Positions 1-13,010 of a stretch of 64,000 nucleotides of DNA are shown here, piece by piece. The notes beneath the pieces are model-generated. The model was not told the DNA's origin and ran no database searches. It worked only from the letters and a program-made list of their open reading frames with translations. The translations under genes were made by a program, and so were the position numbers. The DNA is from Phoronis australis (taxonomy: Eukaryota; Phoronida; Phoronidae). The DNA is taken from NCBI GenBank assembly GCA_002633005.1, contig NMRA01000099.1:156555-220554 (forward strand). The letters are read 5' to 3'. Each line of letters opens with the position of its first letter. The first letter of the stretch is position 1.

Positions 1-1836
1 TCCCATTCGAGTCTAAAATAGCTACGACGTAGGCTGAGTGAAAATTGGCAGCAGTGGGGGAGAGGGTGAACCCATCGAGCCAAGGGAACATCATTCAAGC
101 CGTGAATTATCAGAACTGAGTCTTCACGTGGCAGTTTTGGGGAACCTTGGTTTTTTAAAACAGCAGGAGGCCCAAGTTCTTATACTTTGTACGGTTCTCT
201 TTTGATGTGCGACTTTGATGTGGTGCCCGCCTGTGAGTTCCCACGCTCTGGAGTGCAAGTTACCTTGACTGCACATGTGAGTGACAGGTGACTCATATGT
301 GCATGCTCAACCCCGGAAAGAAGGTCTAGAGAATCTGTTTGCCGCTGTCTTTTGCCATAAAAAACGAGACGCATATTGAAACAGGTCGTTACATTACTTG
401 CCGCCGTTTTCAAGTCGCGATCGTTTGCGGGGACATTGCACGCAAACAGCGGGACCGAACAGTGTCGCAATACGATATTGTATGGGATAGTCTGGAAATC
501 TTGCAAGTAAAATAAAAATTTGTTTTACCACAAAAAAATTTGGTAAGTTGATCGTTTAACAATGAATAGAAACATCGCTGTTTTGTGATGTTTTATCACA
601 TGTGTATGCCGTGGTCCGTACAATGGAAATTCCAGGTCGCATGTTACGACTAAATACAATATGACCAAAATCTTGGCTTGCATTTTCAAAATTCAGGTCG
701 CCAATGCCACCTGCAGCTCGTAATGCCTAGCGCCGAGTCCCATTTGCAAAAACACCGACTCGGTAAGTACGCTTTGCTCGTTGGAATTCGTCACTTAAAT
801 TTAGTCGTATAACAAAGCACTGGTGCCAGTTACAGGAATGATGGGGCTTCGTCTTCGAATTATTTTTACTGACGCAGGTACGTATATGAACTACTTCTTT
901 CTCAGACTCATCCCACTCATAGTGTTAAATAACGTAGAAAATAAATCTGAAACTAAATAAGGCGATCCAGATTCTCCCCAGGATACTAGTTGTTTCACGA
1001 AATGTAGAATATAAATAGGTAAATAAAACAACAAGAATGGATCAACTCATAGTGTTAGTATTTTTTAAAATTAAAATCTTAAATACTACGTTTTTGAGTA
1101 ATGCCTTTGCGGTAACTTTTGATTGACGACTGGCTTATGTCTGCCTACCTCCACCGGGCCGTCAAAATAAAACAGCCACAGAACCTTACGTTGAAAATGT
1201 CATTGAAACACGGAGTCTCGAACAATTAAACATCCCAAACACAAAAAAACACCTGAATTAGTTTTTCAAATTTTAATTACAAATAATGTAAAACTGCTCT
1301 CTAACTCAGAACTTGACAGCTAACACATGACTCTGCTGTGACCTATGCAGCGCGTGAAGCTTGAATGCGCGCACTTTGCACTGTCACCACATGAGGATAG
1401 ATCCAGTCCAATGGGAGTGCTGCATAATAACTGGTCGTCTGCGCTCTACAGGTACTGAGCTCTAACAAAACCGCAGGACGGCACGGGCTATTACTCAGCA
1501 ATTTTGCAAATTTAACTGAAATGATTAATCTGAGAGCAATAGAACCTTTGTTGGGATCATCCGCTGTTATGATGTTTTTACCATCAGTTGGCAACGTGGC
1601 GATAAAGCTCTGAAAAATGCTGCGCGTTCCAACTACGTGTGGGGACTAGGATCATGAGGTAAGATTAACTGCACACCCTGGTTGTCTGTCGTAATAAGTG
1701 CCCATGTCCGGTTAACCGCTCACCCGAGATTTCTTGAAATTTCACATGTAAGCACCCATGTCTGGCTAGCCGCCCACCCCCGATTTTTTGGGTTAGCCAA
1801 TTTAACCACCCAGGGCGTTAACCGGATCGTTTACGA
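1..1836 (+). mobile_element. Family A TA-type DNA transposon, copy 1 (left part outside window)
   Basis: The first 720 bases align closely with about 7,018-7,795, and 1,490-1,836 aligns with 8,180-8,523. The two copies therefore belong to one repeat family. The right end (…TCGTTTACGA followed by TA at 1,837-1,838) matches the inverted end of the second copy. Subterminal GCGCCCA/AACCGCCCACCC-type motifs lie at 1,670-1,815. The middle (about 730-1,480) differs from copy 2, so one of them has an insertion or deletion. A minus-strand ORF at 180-506 shares a 40-residue block with one at 7,367-7,804 in the other copy, but the frames then diverge, so no intact transposase is visible. Confidence 0.75.
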
Positions 1837-1838
1837 TA

Positions 1839-4484
1839 TGCTAATGATAGTCTTTAATCTGTCTTTGTTCAAACATGGCTTTCAGGATGCTCCGTGGGAA
1901 ATTATTACAGGCTAACATACTATTAACTGACAATTATTTACCACTGGCATTTTAGACAACCCAGTACATAAAGAACATCACTGCACGCAGTCTTCACAAC
2001 AACCCTGTAGCTGTCTTGCCATTTATACTATCTCATCAGTGAGCACATACTATAACTCAGGTCAATAGGTGCCTAGGACAGACAACACCAAGCACAGGTG
2101 AGCAAATAAGAGAATCAGATCATATTACTTATACTCGTCATACTCAACATAGCATAAAGTCAATGAAATGATAAGAATGGACTTCAGTGCATTATTTCAA
2201 CAGTTTGTTACTTTGATTTTCACGGCTAAAAAGGTTAAGGTTAGAGTGTCATAGTAGCTGTATGTAATTGATACATACATAAGGATCAAATTGTGCCACT
2301 TTTTACAAGAAACTGTGCATTTTTATGTTATTGTACTATTCATAGAGAATTTCCAAGTTTACAAAAGTAGTGGAGTATTCACAGTGACTATGTTTTATTT
2401 TGTCAAACTTCACAAAAATATTGCCTCGCTTTCATAGACTGGATTTAGCATCACATCAAAATTCCCTGCAGGCTGGCACATTTTTCATCCCAGTTCTAAC
2501 TTATGTCACACCCCCTGTCCTGTTTTCCAGCAGATTGTAACTTTTGATAAGGTTATCATAACCCAGATTTTCGCCATGGAGTACTGGGAATTTATGATGT
2601 TGTCCTGACACTTTTTGATATTTACAATGCCCAAAATATACGTAAATCCCAGGAGTATAAACACGAAATCATAATTGTTCAGCTTAAATGCACAACTGCA
2701 TGTTTTGAATTAGTGCTATTTTGGCTACAAAGAAAACATGAAAGATCCAGGCATATTTTGGCTAGAAAGAAAATATGAAAAGATCCAGGCACAGCTTTTT
2801 TGTAGACTGTGAAATAGATACTTTATCAAATCTCATACTGCCTTAAAACCATGAAAACATTACATTGAAAAAATAGGATTTTCATTGTTATAACACAAGC
2901 AAGACCAATAACTTACCGTGTTAATAGTCAAGCTTAATGCACACCCACAACATTTCCAAATTATTAACCTTAAGAAGCTCCTGCTTACCACCAGCTTCCA
3001 ATTCATATAACTGAGACTTCCTTGAAATTTAATTTAAAGTTTTACAATAGGACTTTTACCAATGTAGAAAGTTCCGATCTAATTTAAAATTTTACAAAAA
3101 AAGGATTTCTTCTGATGTAGAAATTTCCAATTTAATTTAGAATTTTACAATAGGACTTTTAGCCAAAAAAAATAGAAAAATTCTTCGGGACGGATTCCTG
3201 AAATTTGACATTATTTTCATGTAAAAATAACTTTTACACCCCTCGATAGGACCCATCCTATGGGCACAAAGACGGCAAACATCGTCACTTTCCGGTACCG
3301 TCCATTTTGCATGGGTGGCGTGAAATTTGAACTCAAGGTCGAAAGCAAACGTCCCGTGGAGTACGAAAGTGCAGTTGAAGTCCGTACAAACTTTTGGAAT
3401 TAGGATACTGATTGTTTCAGGATCTATTTATGTGAGTTTTATTTCACATATTAAAGCCTAAATTCAACGGAATTTTGTTACTTTAGATGTATTAGTCTAA
3501 CCCGATAGTCCTAGCAAAGCTTTTAGTAAAATTAGAAAACGTGAGTTCAATCACGCAAGTGTATTAGGCAGTCAAATGATAAGCGAAGCTGCCTTTTCGT
3601 GCCATGTTGCGACACCGCGAGATCCCAGCACAAACAACGAAAGGTTGTATTGAATAGGGGTCTGAATAGAACACCATTGCATACAGGTGTTATTCGCAGC
3701 TGTTTGAATTAAAAGGTAGACAAAAGTGAGCCAATACGCCAAACAGTTCGTTACATTTGGCAATTTATGGCACTAGATGGCTCAGAGCAATGCTCTTAAC
3801 ATACTGTAGGAACCAATTTTACATGTGTTACCGTTGAAGATAGGCTTTAAAGTTTCACACGCATTCAAAACTTTTTAACTTGAATGTTCAGCTCGACAAA
3901 ATCACAAAAGACCAATTATGACCGAACATACGGCTTTCATTGAAACGGGCCGCGGAGATCCATTCCTCAGTAATGCTTACGATTTTGGGTAATAGTTCAA
4001 ACCTTGAGTGATCCTAAAAAGCCGTACAGTGACACTCCTTTCAAAACGAGCGCGTGGAGCGTTTTTTCTTCACTGAACAAACCACCGGAAGGAAAATCTT
4101 TCATGGAACAAGTCCCAATGGCAATGCTGATAAAATGATTATTGACAAACCAAAAAAACATAACTTCAGCTACCATAATTTATTAATTACTGTAGTTGTT
4201 CTGTTCCCAAGAAGTCCTGGTAATAGTTCTGCTAGGTTTGTTCAATAAACCTTGAAGCCTGGTAGATAATTGGCCTGTGTGTTGTCATACCAGGCAAAAA
4301 ACTGTTAACAAAGGAGCAACATGTTGTCACACCTTCACCTGCCCATGGGAGAAGGGCCTAATGGAGGCTACCATTCTATGTTCTACTGAATAACTGGCAA
4401 AAACAGATGTTTCCTTCTATCAGAAACTATTAATGCTTCACAGTTCTCACACTCTGTCACTTTGACAACAGTGCTTACTTAGCT
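1839..4484. other. Intergenic, nothing recognised
   Basis: AT-rich DNA with only short ORFs. Local degenerate duplications are visible: two 'caggcatattttggctagaaa'-like blocks near 2,700-2,800, and three blocks based on 'aatttaaaattttacaa' at 3,030-3,160. A slightly GC-richer patch at 3,240-3,370 shows no convincing exon. Confidence 0.6.
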
Positions 4485-4880
4485 GGAGGTAGTCAGGTAG
4501 TGGTAATCCAACTAGTAAGTATGTAAACAATTTACCAACCACAGAATTCCTTGCTTAAAGTTTAGGCCACTGACAAATTCCTCCATTATTTTGCTATATT
4601 TAGAATGATTTGTAGTAAGTTTCCGACTTCGCAGCTCAAGATTTTTGGTTAACACAATGTGAATATATATCTTGTAATTTCTAATTCGAAATTATTCTTC
4701 CATTTCTACAATTAGCTTATCCCTTGAAGAGCAAAAAGTCAGTAAATAATCTGCTTCATATTTGCACACTTTTTGCATGGCTTTAAATACATGCATACTA
4801 CAAGTCAAATTCCCATATGAATCCCACTTTTTGCATAGAGTACACAGGTCTGCTTTCATATCTGACAATGTTGCACCAAA
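4485..4880 (+). repeat. Dispersed repeat E, copy 1
   Basis: It shares collinear blocks with 49,215-49,600. These include the AAAGTTTAGGC segment, the run TTGCTATATTTAGAATGA, the 'aagtttcc(g/a)actt(c/t)gcagct' block and a 'gtacacaggtctg' block near the right edge. No coding capacity or clear termini are visible. Confidence 0.55.
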
Positions 4881-6347
4881 TAATGTGCTTTGTCCCTTTC
4901 GTTAGGTGTACCATGATCAGAGAATATTTTGTAAATTGAAGGTATTCAAAGCATTAATAGAATCAAAGGAAAAATGCAGAAGTACAAATTTGGCAATTAT
5001 TGTTGTTTGAAATTGGTGCAATTTTACTGTAAACACGAAAGCATAACTTCAACTAGGCAAAGTAAAAGGATATAAATAGCAATGAATCATGAGGAACTTG
5101 AAAGGCAAACACTAACAAAAAAATAAGTGCATGTTCACTGAATCCTTGAAAAATATCAAAAATGTTCCGATACAAGATTCTGACCACCCCATGTTGTTGT
5201 AGGCTTGTTATTTTAGTTGGGGCAGCATTACTCATATGCCGGTACATTTTGCTTTTTTAAGGAAAATTGTAAATCAAACCATCATCAATGTTAAATGCTG
5301 GATAGCATATTATCCCGTTTATTTTTATAAAATGGTTATTGAGTACTACCCCATCAATGGCTTGCCTTTTCACTGAAGTTTAATTATGTAAACTTTAATA
5401 TGTATTACCAGAAATTTTGTCTTACTTTTCGGATATTGTTAAGTTGACAAAGTCAGCAATACTAAAGATTTCAATTTAATAAGCCAGGGGCACAAATTCA
5501 GCATTTTCCGGACCAAAAGTCAAATAAAAGTACAGTTGAAGAATCTCGATACATCATACATCAAAGAGCATGCTTCTTTTACTAGAGAAAACTTGCAATC
5601 TAATGCGCTAATATATACATATAGGATGTGATCCACCACGTGAACAGTCTGAGTGAAATATTAAAAAAATCTGAGGAAAAATGAAAAAAATTTAGGAATT
5701 TGAAGCGTATGAGATAAATACAAAACGTACCGAGGGTGGCGTACATGAAGTAATATCACACGAGACATTATTCCGCATATCGACCTCGACCTTTGGTCTC
5801 CGTCGATACGTGGAATAATGTCGAGTTATTAAGCATTATATTTTTACACGTCTTGAAAATTTCAAAAATTAAACAATTCGACTAATTACTCAACCAAATC
5901 TTCCAACGAAGAACGGCCATTCCGTAAAACCGGAAGTTTTCTATCCCGCATGTGCAGCGCCCTCTCATCAGTGCTTATGTCCCTTGGTCTGCAACATGCT
6001 CAACGCGTTGCTATAGGAGTTGGAAGTCCCTATATATAATCCATGGTGCAACGCTATGCCAGAGGCGGCTTGATTTAATTTCGGACAACGAAACCCATGA
6101 TTGAAAATGTATTTCCATGCACGAACACAGCTAATCAAGTGTTGCGTGCAAGGTCATAAAATGTAATAAACAACTTTGCCTATCAAACTATAAACTGCTT
6201 TTTGAAAAACTACACATCTTCAAGAACTAATGATTCCACAAATATGTAGAACAATCATAAAAAATAACTGAAATCGATGTGTCAATCATAAAAATGTGTT
6301 GACTTCATCTGCTTGACTGATAAGGAAAGTTAAAGTTTGTGCTCAAT
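4881..6347. other. Intergenic with one strong hairpin
   Basis: AT-rich and without a believable ORF. It contains the perfect-like hairpin at 5,768-5,824, which is listed separately. Otherwise nothing recognised. Confidence 0.6.
5768..5824. repeat. Inverted repeat / hairpin
   Basis: The arms ACATTATTCCGCATATCGAC and GTCGATACGTGGAATAATGT are inverted copies with two mismatches. They are separated by 17 bases (ctcgACCtttGGTctcc), which can extend the stem. Function unknown; it could be the remnant of a short palindromic MITE. Confidence 0.7.
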
Positions 6348-6349
6348 TA

Positions 6350-8523
6350 CCGTAAACGTTCGGGTTAACGCCCATGTTCACTTAACCGCCCATCCCCTAC
6401 TTTAGGTGGATTTTCGATTTAACCGCCCACTGCTCGGTTTACCGACACTCTGCGACTATTGAAGATTTCCTGTTAAGCGCACACCTCTCTGTTAAGCGCC
6501 CACCTCTCTGTTAAGCGCCCAACCCTGACTTTTGAAGATTGATGATTACGTGCCTAGAGCTAAGGAAACGCGCGATTAAACACTTTTAGATAAAAATCGA
6601 TGATAACAAAGAATGCAACGACAACATCGGAAACAGTGATTTGGCAATGTGAATTATAATACAAGTAACAAATTATTGTCCAGGGTCATGGATTTGCTTC
6701 AAAATGTAATACCTTGAACGCTTTGCCACTTTATTTTCTTCCCATTGTTCGCAAAACTAGGAACCCCGCCAGTTTCAATACCTACGATTTCATCGCTAAG
6801 TTTCCGTCTGCAATGCTCTAGATAAAACATGTATTGGAAAAAATAAAGCCAGAGAAACTTCATAGTGTCTTGCCAACACTTCTAATTCGCTTTATGTGGG
6901 AAGCTCTCAGGTTTTGAATAGTTCCCTTAACTTTGTGAATATTGTTTCCACCTACCTTTTTAGCCCTTCAGAATAATTTTTTTTCTTCATTGGCTGGTTT
7001 CAACCGGAACAAAATCCTTCCCACTCGAGTCTGAAATATCTACGACGTAGGCTGATCGAAAATTGGCAGCAGTGGGGAGGGGACGAACCCCCGAGGCCTA
7101 GGGAACATCGAGCAGCGAATTATCAGAAGTGAGACTTCACGTCGCAGTTTTGGAGTACTTTGGTTTTTTTTAAAACAGCAGGAGGCCCAAGTTTAGTGTC
7201 AAATAAACACCCGGTCAGCTTAAACCTACAGTCAAGCCGCTATGCTCTTATATTTTTTACTGTTGCTGTTCTCCTTTGATGTGCGACTTTGATGTGGTGC
7301 CCACGCGTGAGTTCCCAAGCTCTAGAGTGCAAGTTACCTTGACTGCATATGTGAGTGACAGGTGACTCATATGCGCGTGCTCAATCCCGGAAAGAAGTTC
7401 TTGAGAATTTGTTTGCCACTGTCTTTTGCCATAACAACGAGACGCATATTGAAACAGGTCGTTATATTACTTGCTGCCATTTCCAAGTCGCGATCGTTTG
7501 CGGGGACATTGCGCGCAAACAGCGGGACTGAACAGTGTCGCAGTACGATATTGTAGGTGATATTATAATACGATAATCTGGAAATCTTGCAAGTAAAATA
7601 AAAATGTGTCTTTCCACCACAAAATTTGGTAAGTTGATGGTTAGCAATGCATAGAAACATCACTGTTTTGTGACATTTGATCACACATGTATGCCGTGGT
7701 CTGTACATTGGAAATTCCAGGTCGCACGTTAAACTTAATACAAGATGACCAAAATCTCGGCTCCCATTTTCAAAATTCAAGTCGCCAATGCGCCCTGTAG
7801 GCAATTACATCCCTCTGGATGCCGCAGGCATACAGAAGCGATAGTACATCCCCACAAAAGTTAACAAATTTCAAAATACAGGAAATAAGATCAAATGAAA
7901 CATGCATACATTATGCACATGGAGTTATTAAAACAACTCATACCAAAAGTCTGCAGACGATTCAGTCAAGATAACTTGAAAAAATCGATGAAAATCTGTC
8001 GCGGTCTGCTCGAGTTTCTCTTACCGGGTGCCACTTTGAGGAAGTTACGTGAAATCACGCATGTTAACGAATCAAAAGTCCAAGAGACACACACAAATCT
8101 TACAAATTTCACCTGATACCTTCTCATGCTATTTTGCAAGTGTCACGCGCTAGCATCACGCGCTTCGCTCAGTCTCGTGCTAGCCTTTGTAAATTTAACT
8201 GAAATGATTAATCTGAGGGCAACAGAACCTTTGTTGGGATCATCCACTGTTACGACATTTATACCGTCATTTGGCGATGTGGTGATAAAGCTCGGAAAAG
8301 TGCTACTGCAGCCTACACATTCCAAGTACGTGTGGGGACTGAGATCATGAGGTAACCGCCCACCCCGGTTGTCTGTCGTAATAAGCGCCCATGTTTGGTT
8401 AACCACCCACCAGCGATTTCTTGAAATTTCATGTTTAAGCGCCCATGTCTGGCTAACCGCCCACCCCCGATTTTTTGGGTTCGCCAAATTAACCGCCAAG
8501 GGCATTAACCCGAACGTTTACGG
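6350..8523 (+). mobile_element. Family A TA-type DNA transposon, copy 2, both ends present
   Basis: The left end CCGTAAACGTTCGGGTTAA and the right end, its inverted complement with very few differences, are both flanked by TA (6,348-6,349 and 8,524-8,525). This fits a TA target duplication. Both subterminal regions carry several GCGCCCA/ACCGCCCA motifs, including three near-tandem 18-19 bp units (CTGTTAAGCGCCCACCTCT) at about 6,470-6,520. Such clusters in other elements are usually transposase-binding sites (inference). About 2.17 kb long, with no intact transposase ORF, so it is non-autonomous or decayed. TA duplication would suit Tc1/mariner, but the superfamily is not established. Confidence 0.82.
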
Positions 8524-8525
8524 TA

Positions 8526-9965
8526 CCTTCACCTTAATAGACTCGCAATATAAGCAACACAAAATATATGGAAAAAAGCTGTCTGGACTCGATGAATTAT
8601 GAGTTGATCTAGGCAGGTATCCAATGTAAATGACAATTTCATGTCATGTAAAAAGTGTTTTTAGATTTTATTTTCAAAATTTACAAATTAAATGAAATGT
8701 GGCCTTAATGTTATTGATATCCTTGTCATTTATGCAATGAATGCACCTTTCTTTCTTTCTTTTGATAAATTTAAATAAGACATGGGGACTCAGTTGGTTG
8801 TAGTTTGGTATAAATACAAAAATCATATTCTACAGAATTTCTACTTTTAGCAAATAAATACTTTCACAGAGCTAAATTCTTTAGTCTTCTAGACATTAGG
8901 TTAAGTGTCGATAAAGCCCTTCATGACCTTAACCGATTTTTGCTCTTCAAACAATGAAAAATTGAATTTTCCAATTTACTTTTACATGGGCGGGAAAGAA
9001 TGTTGCTAGAATCATCACCCCTTATTTATTCATTTATTTATTTCTTTAAAAGACTGGGTGACCACTTCGGTGAATACACTGATTTTCAAGGGGCCCCAGT
9101 CGGAAATAATGACACGAACTGAAATACAGAGAGCTACATACAATTAGATTGAAAAGATTAATAAATAAAATAAATTATTATAAAAATTAGTTAATATGTA
9201 CAATTAGATGAACAAATTAGATAAAATAGAATAAAATAAGTAAAATAATGATGAGCTGAGGCCTACAGTCCATGAAAAAAGAAGCTAGCTGTAAAAGTCC
9301 AGGCATTGTGTTCAGTGCCTTCTGTATTGTAAACCCGTTAATAGTCGAATATAAAGTGCACGCTCGAGAGAGTTTTCTCCACTGAATAACGAGCATCAAA
9401 CTGGTTCTCAAAATGTGAGCACGTTATATCCAACTATTGCTGTAATCCGAATGGGCAAGAAGCATCCTTAGTTGCCAATCGGAAAATGTCATGGCTATAA
9501 CTCTTACTGTGTTTATGGTATCTCAAAGATCAGAAATAAGAGCTGTAATGCCCATATGTATGATAATAAATACACTACACCGACTCTAATGGCCAGTGCG
9601 TCCAATGTCTTGGATATATCACAAGTAAATAGGTACTTATGTCCTTTTACTTACAGTACTTTCTGAGGAAGGACCCCTTGAGGCGTATAAAGAGATCAAT
9701 AAGTCAAATGTTTCTATAATGATTCCTGAGCTACTAGGGGACTGTATTTTGAGAACCAGTTGGATACCCATTATTCAGTGGAGGAAACTGGTTCTCAAAT
9801 CTGGCACCTCTGTAAATGAGAAATACCGAAGTGGGCGAATGCAAGGAAAATTTTCCCACATATGCTCGTGTATTTTTCAAGCATGTTTTTTGCATAAGCA
9901 TGCAACGAGTTCCATAAAATTTTGCTGGATAAATATCAAAATTCTGATCATTATCTTTATTATAT
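8526..9965. other. Intergenic; possible retroelement 3' tail
   Basis: Mostly AT-rich unique DNA. At 9,015-9,240 a (TTTA)n-like run precedes a moderately GC-rich block and a low-complexity AATTAGAT/AATAAAATA region. This resembles the 3' tail of a non-LTR element in reverse orientation, but no reverse-transcriptase similarity can be read, so the identification is weak. Confidence 0.35.
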
Positions 9966-9968
9966 GCG

Positions 9969-10194
9969 TGCACCAGGGGGGGGCTCAAGGGGCTCAAACC
10001 CCCCATTTGGTCAAGTGGGCAAAAAGGTCTGCCTCTAAGAAACAAAAAGCCTGAAAACAGTAGAAATCGAGACAAAAGTCCACAAAAAGGCAGGAACCAA
10101 AGATTGGCGAATGCACAATTTATAGCTCTGAACGCACCCCAGTCCACATTCTCAAAAATTCAAGCCCCCATTTTTTAGGCTGGGTGTGCACATG
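9969..10194 (+). mobile_element. MITE family D, copy 1
   Basis: About 225 bp, collinear with 46,379-46,597. Shared features are the left end 'ATGCGYGCACC', a G-run followed by GGCTCAA, 'gtGGGCAAAAAGGTC', 'GACAAAGTCCAC(A/T)AAAAAGGC' and 'GCGAATGCACAATT'. The right end holds a C-run followed by '(T)TTTTAGGCTGGGTGTGCACATG'. The ends are imperfect inverted repeats, typical of a short non-autonomous DNA element. There is no coding capacity. Confidence 0.65.
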
Positions 10195-10197
10195 TAT

Positions 10198-12496
10198 TAG
10201 AAAACCAACGATAATGGCACATGTGTTGTTAACTCATGTGACTGAACTGTATAGTATCAGTATCTGCTAATAGGGGAACCACAACTTTTTGGTATTCACG
10301 AATCTTTTGAGGAAATCACTGTTTGTGGAATTAATTGGTGCATTTTTCCAGAAGCTTTTCTCAGATTTCAAAATACATGGTAATGGCACTTACCATGGGA
10401 TGCATAAAAATGTTGCACCAGCGGCTACTTCTGACAATTTTATAAGCTGCCAGTCTATTTTCAGACTTCGGTGATCTATAAAATGCAGTATTTGATTTTT
10501 GAGAAATACAATGAATGGCACAATTGTCTTAGTCCCAATCTCCAAAATCAAAAAAATCAATTTGTGCTTGAATTTCTGTGTTTTAAATGTATACTGCTAA
10601 TTTGCCTAACCAAGCACATCACTTTAACAAGGCGTTGACATTCTCGTCAAGCTCTGACAAATACAGATCAAAGAACAAATAGGAATACATGCACAAGGAT
10701 AGTATTAATCAAGAGAAGAAGTACCCAACGTGCCCACTCATCACTCCTGGGAGGTGAATAACTCTTCAAAGTGGTGCTCAAACCCATAAATCAAGCCAAC
10801 TTCCTGTCAAACAAGCCATTAGCACCACTTACAGTTAGACCAACAAAGATTGCTTTCCCATTGAGCAACTACTCCTTTGGCTTAACATTATTTACTGACT
10901 GGGAGCAGCTTACAGTAACTTCAGTGGGAATAGTCATTTACTACCAGACTAAATTTACTGTGGTATCAAATTTACTTCCCTTCAGGGCATAGGATTAGTG
11001 ACCAGTATAATATTTAATCCATTCCACGTTAATCTGTGGGACCGTTCAGTCGACAGGAATAGATATGGCTACAGCGGTAAAATATTATTGTCGGTTTGAC
11101 GAGAGTTTGCATGTCGCGTCATATTATGCCTCATTCTGTCTCAAGTAACCGATCATTTAGCATTGTGTTTTGCTGTAAACAGTATCATGAGCTCCTAGAA
11201 AGTCAGTAGCTAAGTTCATCTCTTCAAAACTGCAATTCTGGCACAACACATTTCCTTATGTGGAAAATATTACCTTTGACATTTGATTAACAAAACGATG
11301 ACGACTTCAAGCAGCGGCCAGTCTAATTAGATGTCTGAGTGTTTAAAATTAGTTATATAGATATTGTAGTATTAAACTATATTCTAAAATGCACTTGAAA
11401 TTCTTTCTATAAAATCGTATTTTGTCCGTCAGCTGTTCGTCAAATGACTGAGCCCATGCACAAGTTTATCATAAGTTGGAAAGGAAATTAGGGCTTATTT
11501 CAAAAATCGTGAATTTTGTGATTTTTCCTGGAAATTCCCTCACAGGGAAAAATGAATAACTCTGTAGTAGACGTTGCAAGATGGTACTTCTACCCGGATA
11601 TATATTTTTGACAAGCGTACTCCATGCCACTTTAACTGCGATGACTGTTAATCTCGTTCCGTGGGAACACTGGTAAATGATTATGCATGAATGCTTATCA
11701 TAATTGTCTTTAAAGATGTACTCGCATGCTCCTAACTATGCTAATGAATAGCAGGAATTAAACGACAAATTGCTATTTGAACATCATCTAGGGATAAAAA
11801 TCTGCATCAGAGCATGACTATGGATGATAACATTACCTAAGAGCGTCATTCCAAAATCGGTTCCTTGAAGGCTTGGTGCCTTTGTTTTCCTAACAACACT
11901 ATTTATCTCCCGTCACCAGGATGAGAATTTATTACAGGCATTCTTGGGGGAACAATTCACAAATTATTTTTGTGGTAATCACAAAATCAAGGAGAAACTC
12001 AGAAAACTGGATCAGACCTTTTTCACGCTTCAGTTTTATCTCATTAATGGAGCACTTAACTAGCGATAACGTACTAGATGGTGATCAAATTCAACCGACA
12101 CTTGTTGGCCAAGGGAATTACAGCTACAACCACGCATTATATTTTTCATCTGTTTAGATTGATGCTCTTCCCATCAGTTTAAAATAATGTGCTCTGCATG
12201 AAAATAGCCAGTCAACCCAATAGCACTTTTATTTTTTCAGTCTCGGTACACACCTTTATACTGGTGAGTGCATCGGGTGACAACGTAATTAGACAGCGAG
12301 CAAGAAATGACCAAAAATATTAAAGGCCCATTATCTATCAATAATTTGCCAATAATGAAAAAACTAAAAACACATAGGAAAAACAAAATAAACAATATTG
12401 AAATAATAAAAACAAAAATGAAGTACAAGAAAATGATAAATCATTAAGTCAATTATCTTATCATGGAATAGTTATTTTAATACGGTAATTTTACCC
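10198..12496. other. Intergenic, nothing recognised
   Basis: AT-rich, with short ORFs of 61-78 codons and no recognisable domain. No splice-flanked conserved block could be identified. Confidence 0.6.
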
Positions 12497-12680
12497 TTTA
12501 TTAGCACATAATATGGCCAAAAATATTGTGTCAAATTTTCCCCCAAAATAAAGGATTATAAAATTTTAGTCTATCGCTAGCATGGTTTGAGCTGTATCAA
12601 TTTGGTAATTCGCTGTTATTTTCCATGAAAATTTCAGTTTGAAAAATGGAAAATGACAATTTCGATAATTACTTAGAGCA
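12497..12680 (+). repeat. Dispersed repeat C, copy 1
   Basis: It starts TTATTAGCACATAATATGGCC and carries the later block 'aaatggaaaatgacaattt'. The same order of blocks recurs at 12,808, 16,383 and 19,600. Confidence 0.6.
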
Positions 12681-12807
12681 AAATAATTGGATAACTAAAA
12701 GAATTTCCCATTGGACAGAACACATGATCAGTTACACTATATCAACTTATGGAATTATGGAATATTGAAAGTCAGCCACAACCAAGGAATCCAAGAGATC
12801 AAGTTCC

Positions 12808-13010
12808 ACTTATTTAGCACACAATATGGCTGACTAGTGAAATTCTATTGAGTTAAATCTCTCCTCAAAAGTAAAAGATTAAAAACATTTTAGTCCACCA
12901 CAATCATGGATACCAGTGAGTAGACATCACAGAATAAAAGTCGCTGAAATTACCATTGTTTGTAAAAGGTTATCAACCCTTGAAATATGGAAAATGACAA
13001 TTTTGGCGAA
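12808..13010 (+). repeat. Dispersed repeat C, copy 2
   Basis: It has the TTATTTAGCACACAATATGG start, then 'agtgaaattctatt', a C/T-rich CTCAAAAGTAAAAG block and 'atatggaaaatgacaattttggc'. It lies about 310 bases after copy 1 in the same orientation. Confidence 0.65.

Noticed and set aside
7367-7804. 145-codon minus-strand ORF as a gene
   Set aside because: It lies inside the family A transposon; only part is shared with copy 1 and the frame is not conserved.
9010-9240. 3' end of a specific LINE family
   Set aside because: TTTA-rich tail-like sequence only; no reverse-transcriptase residues can be read on either strand.
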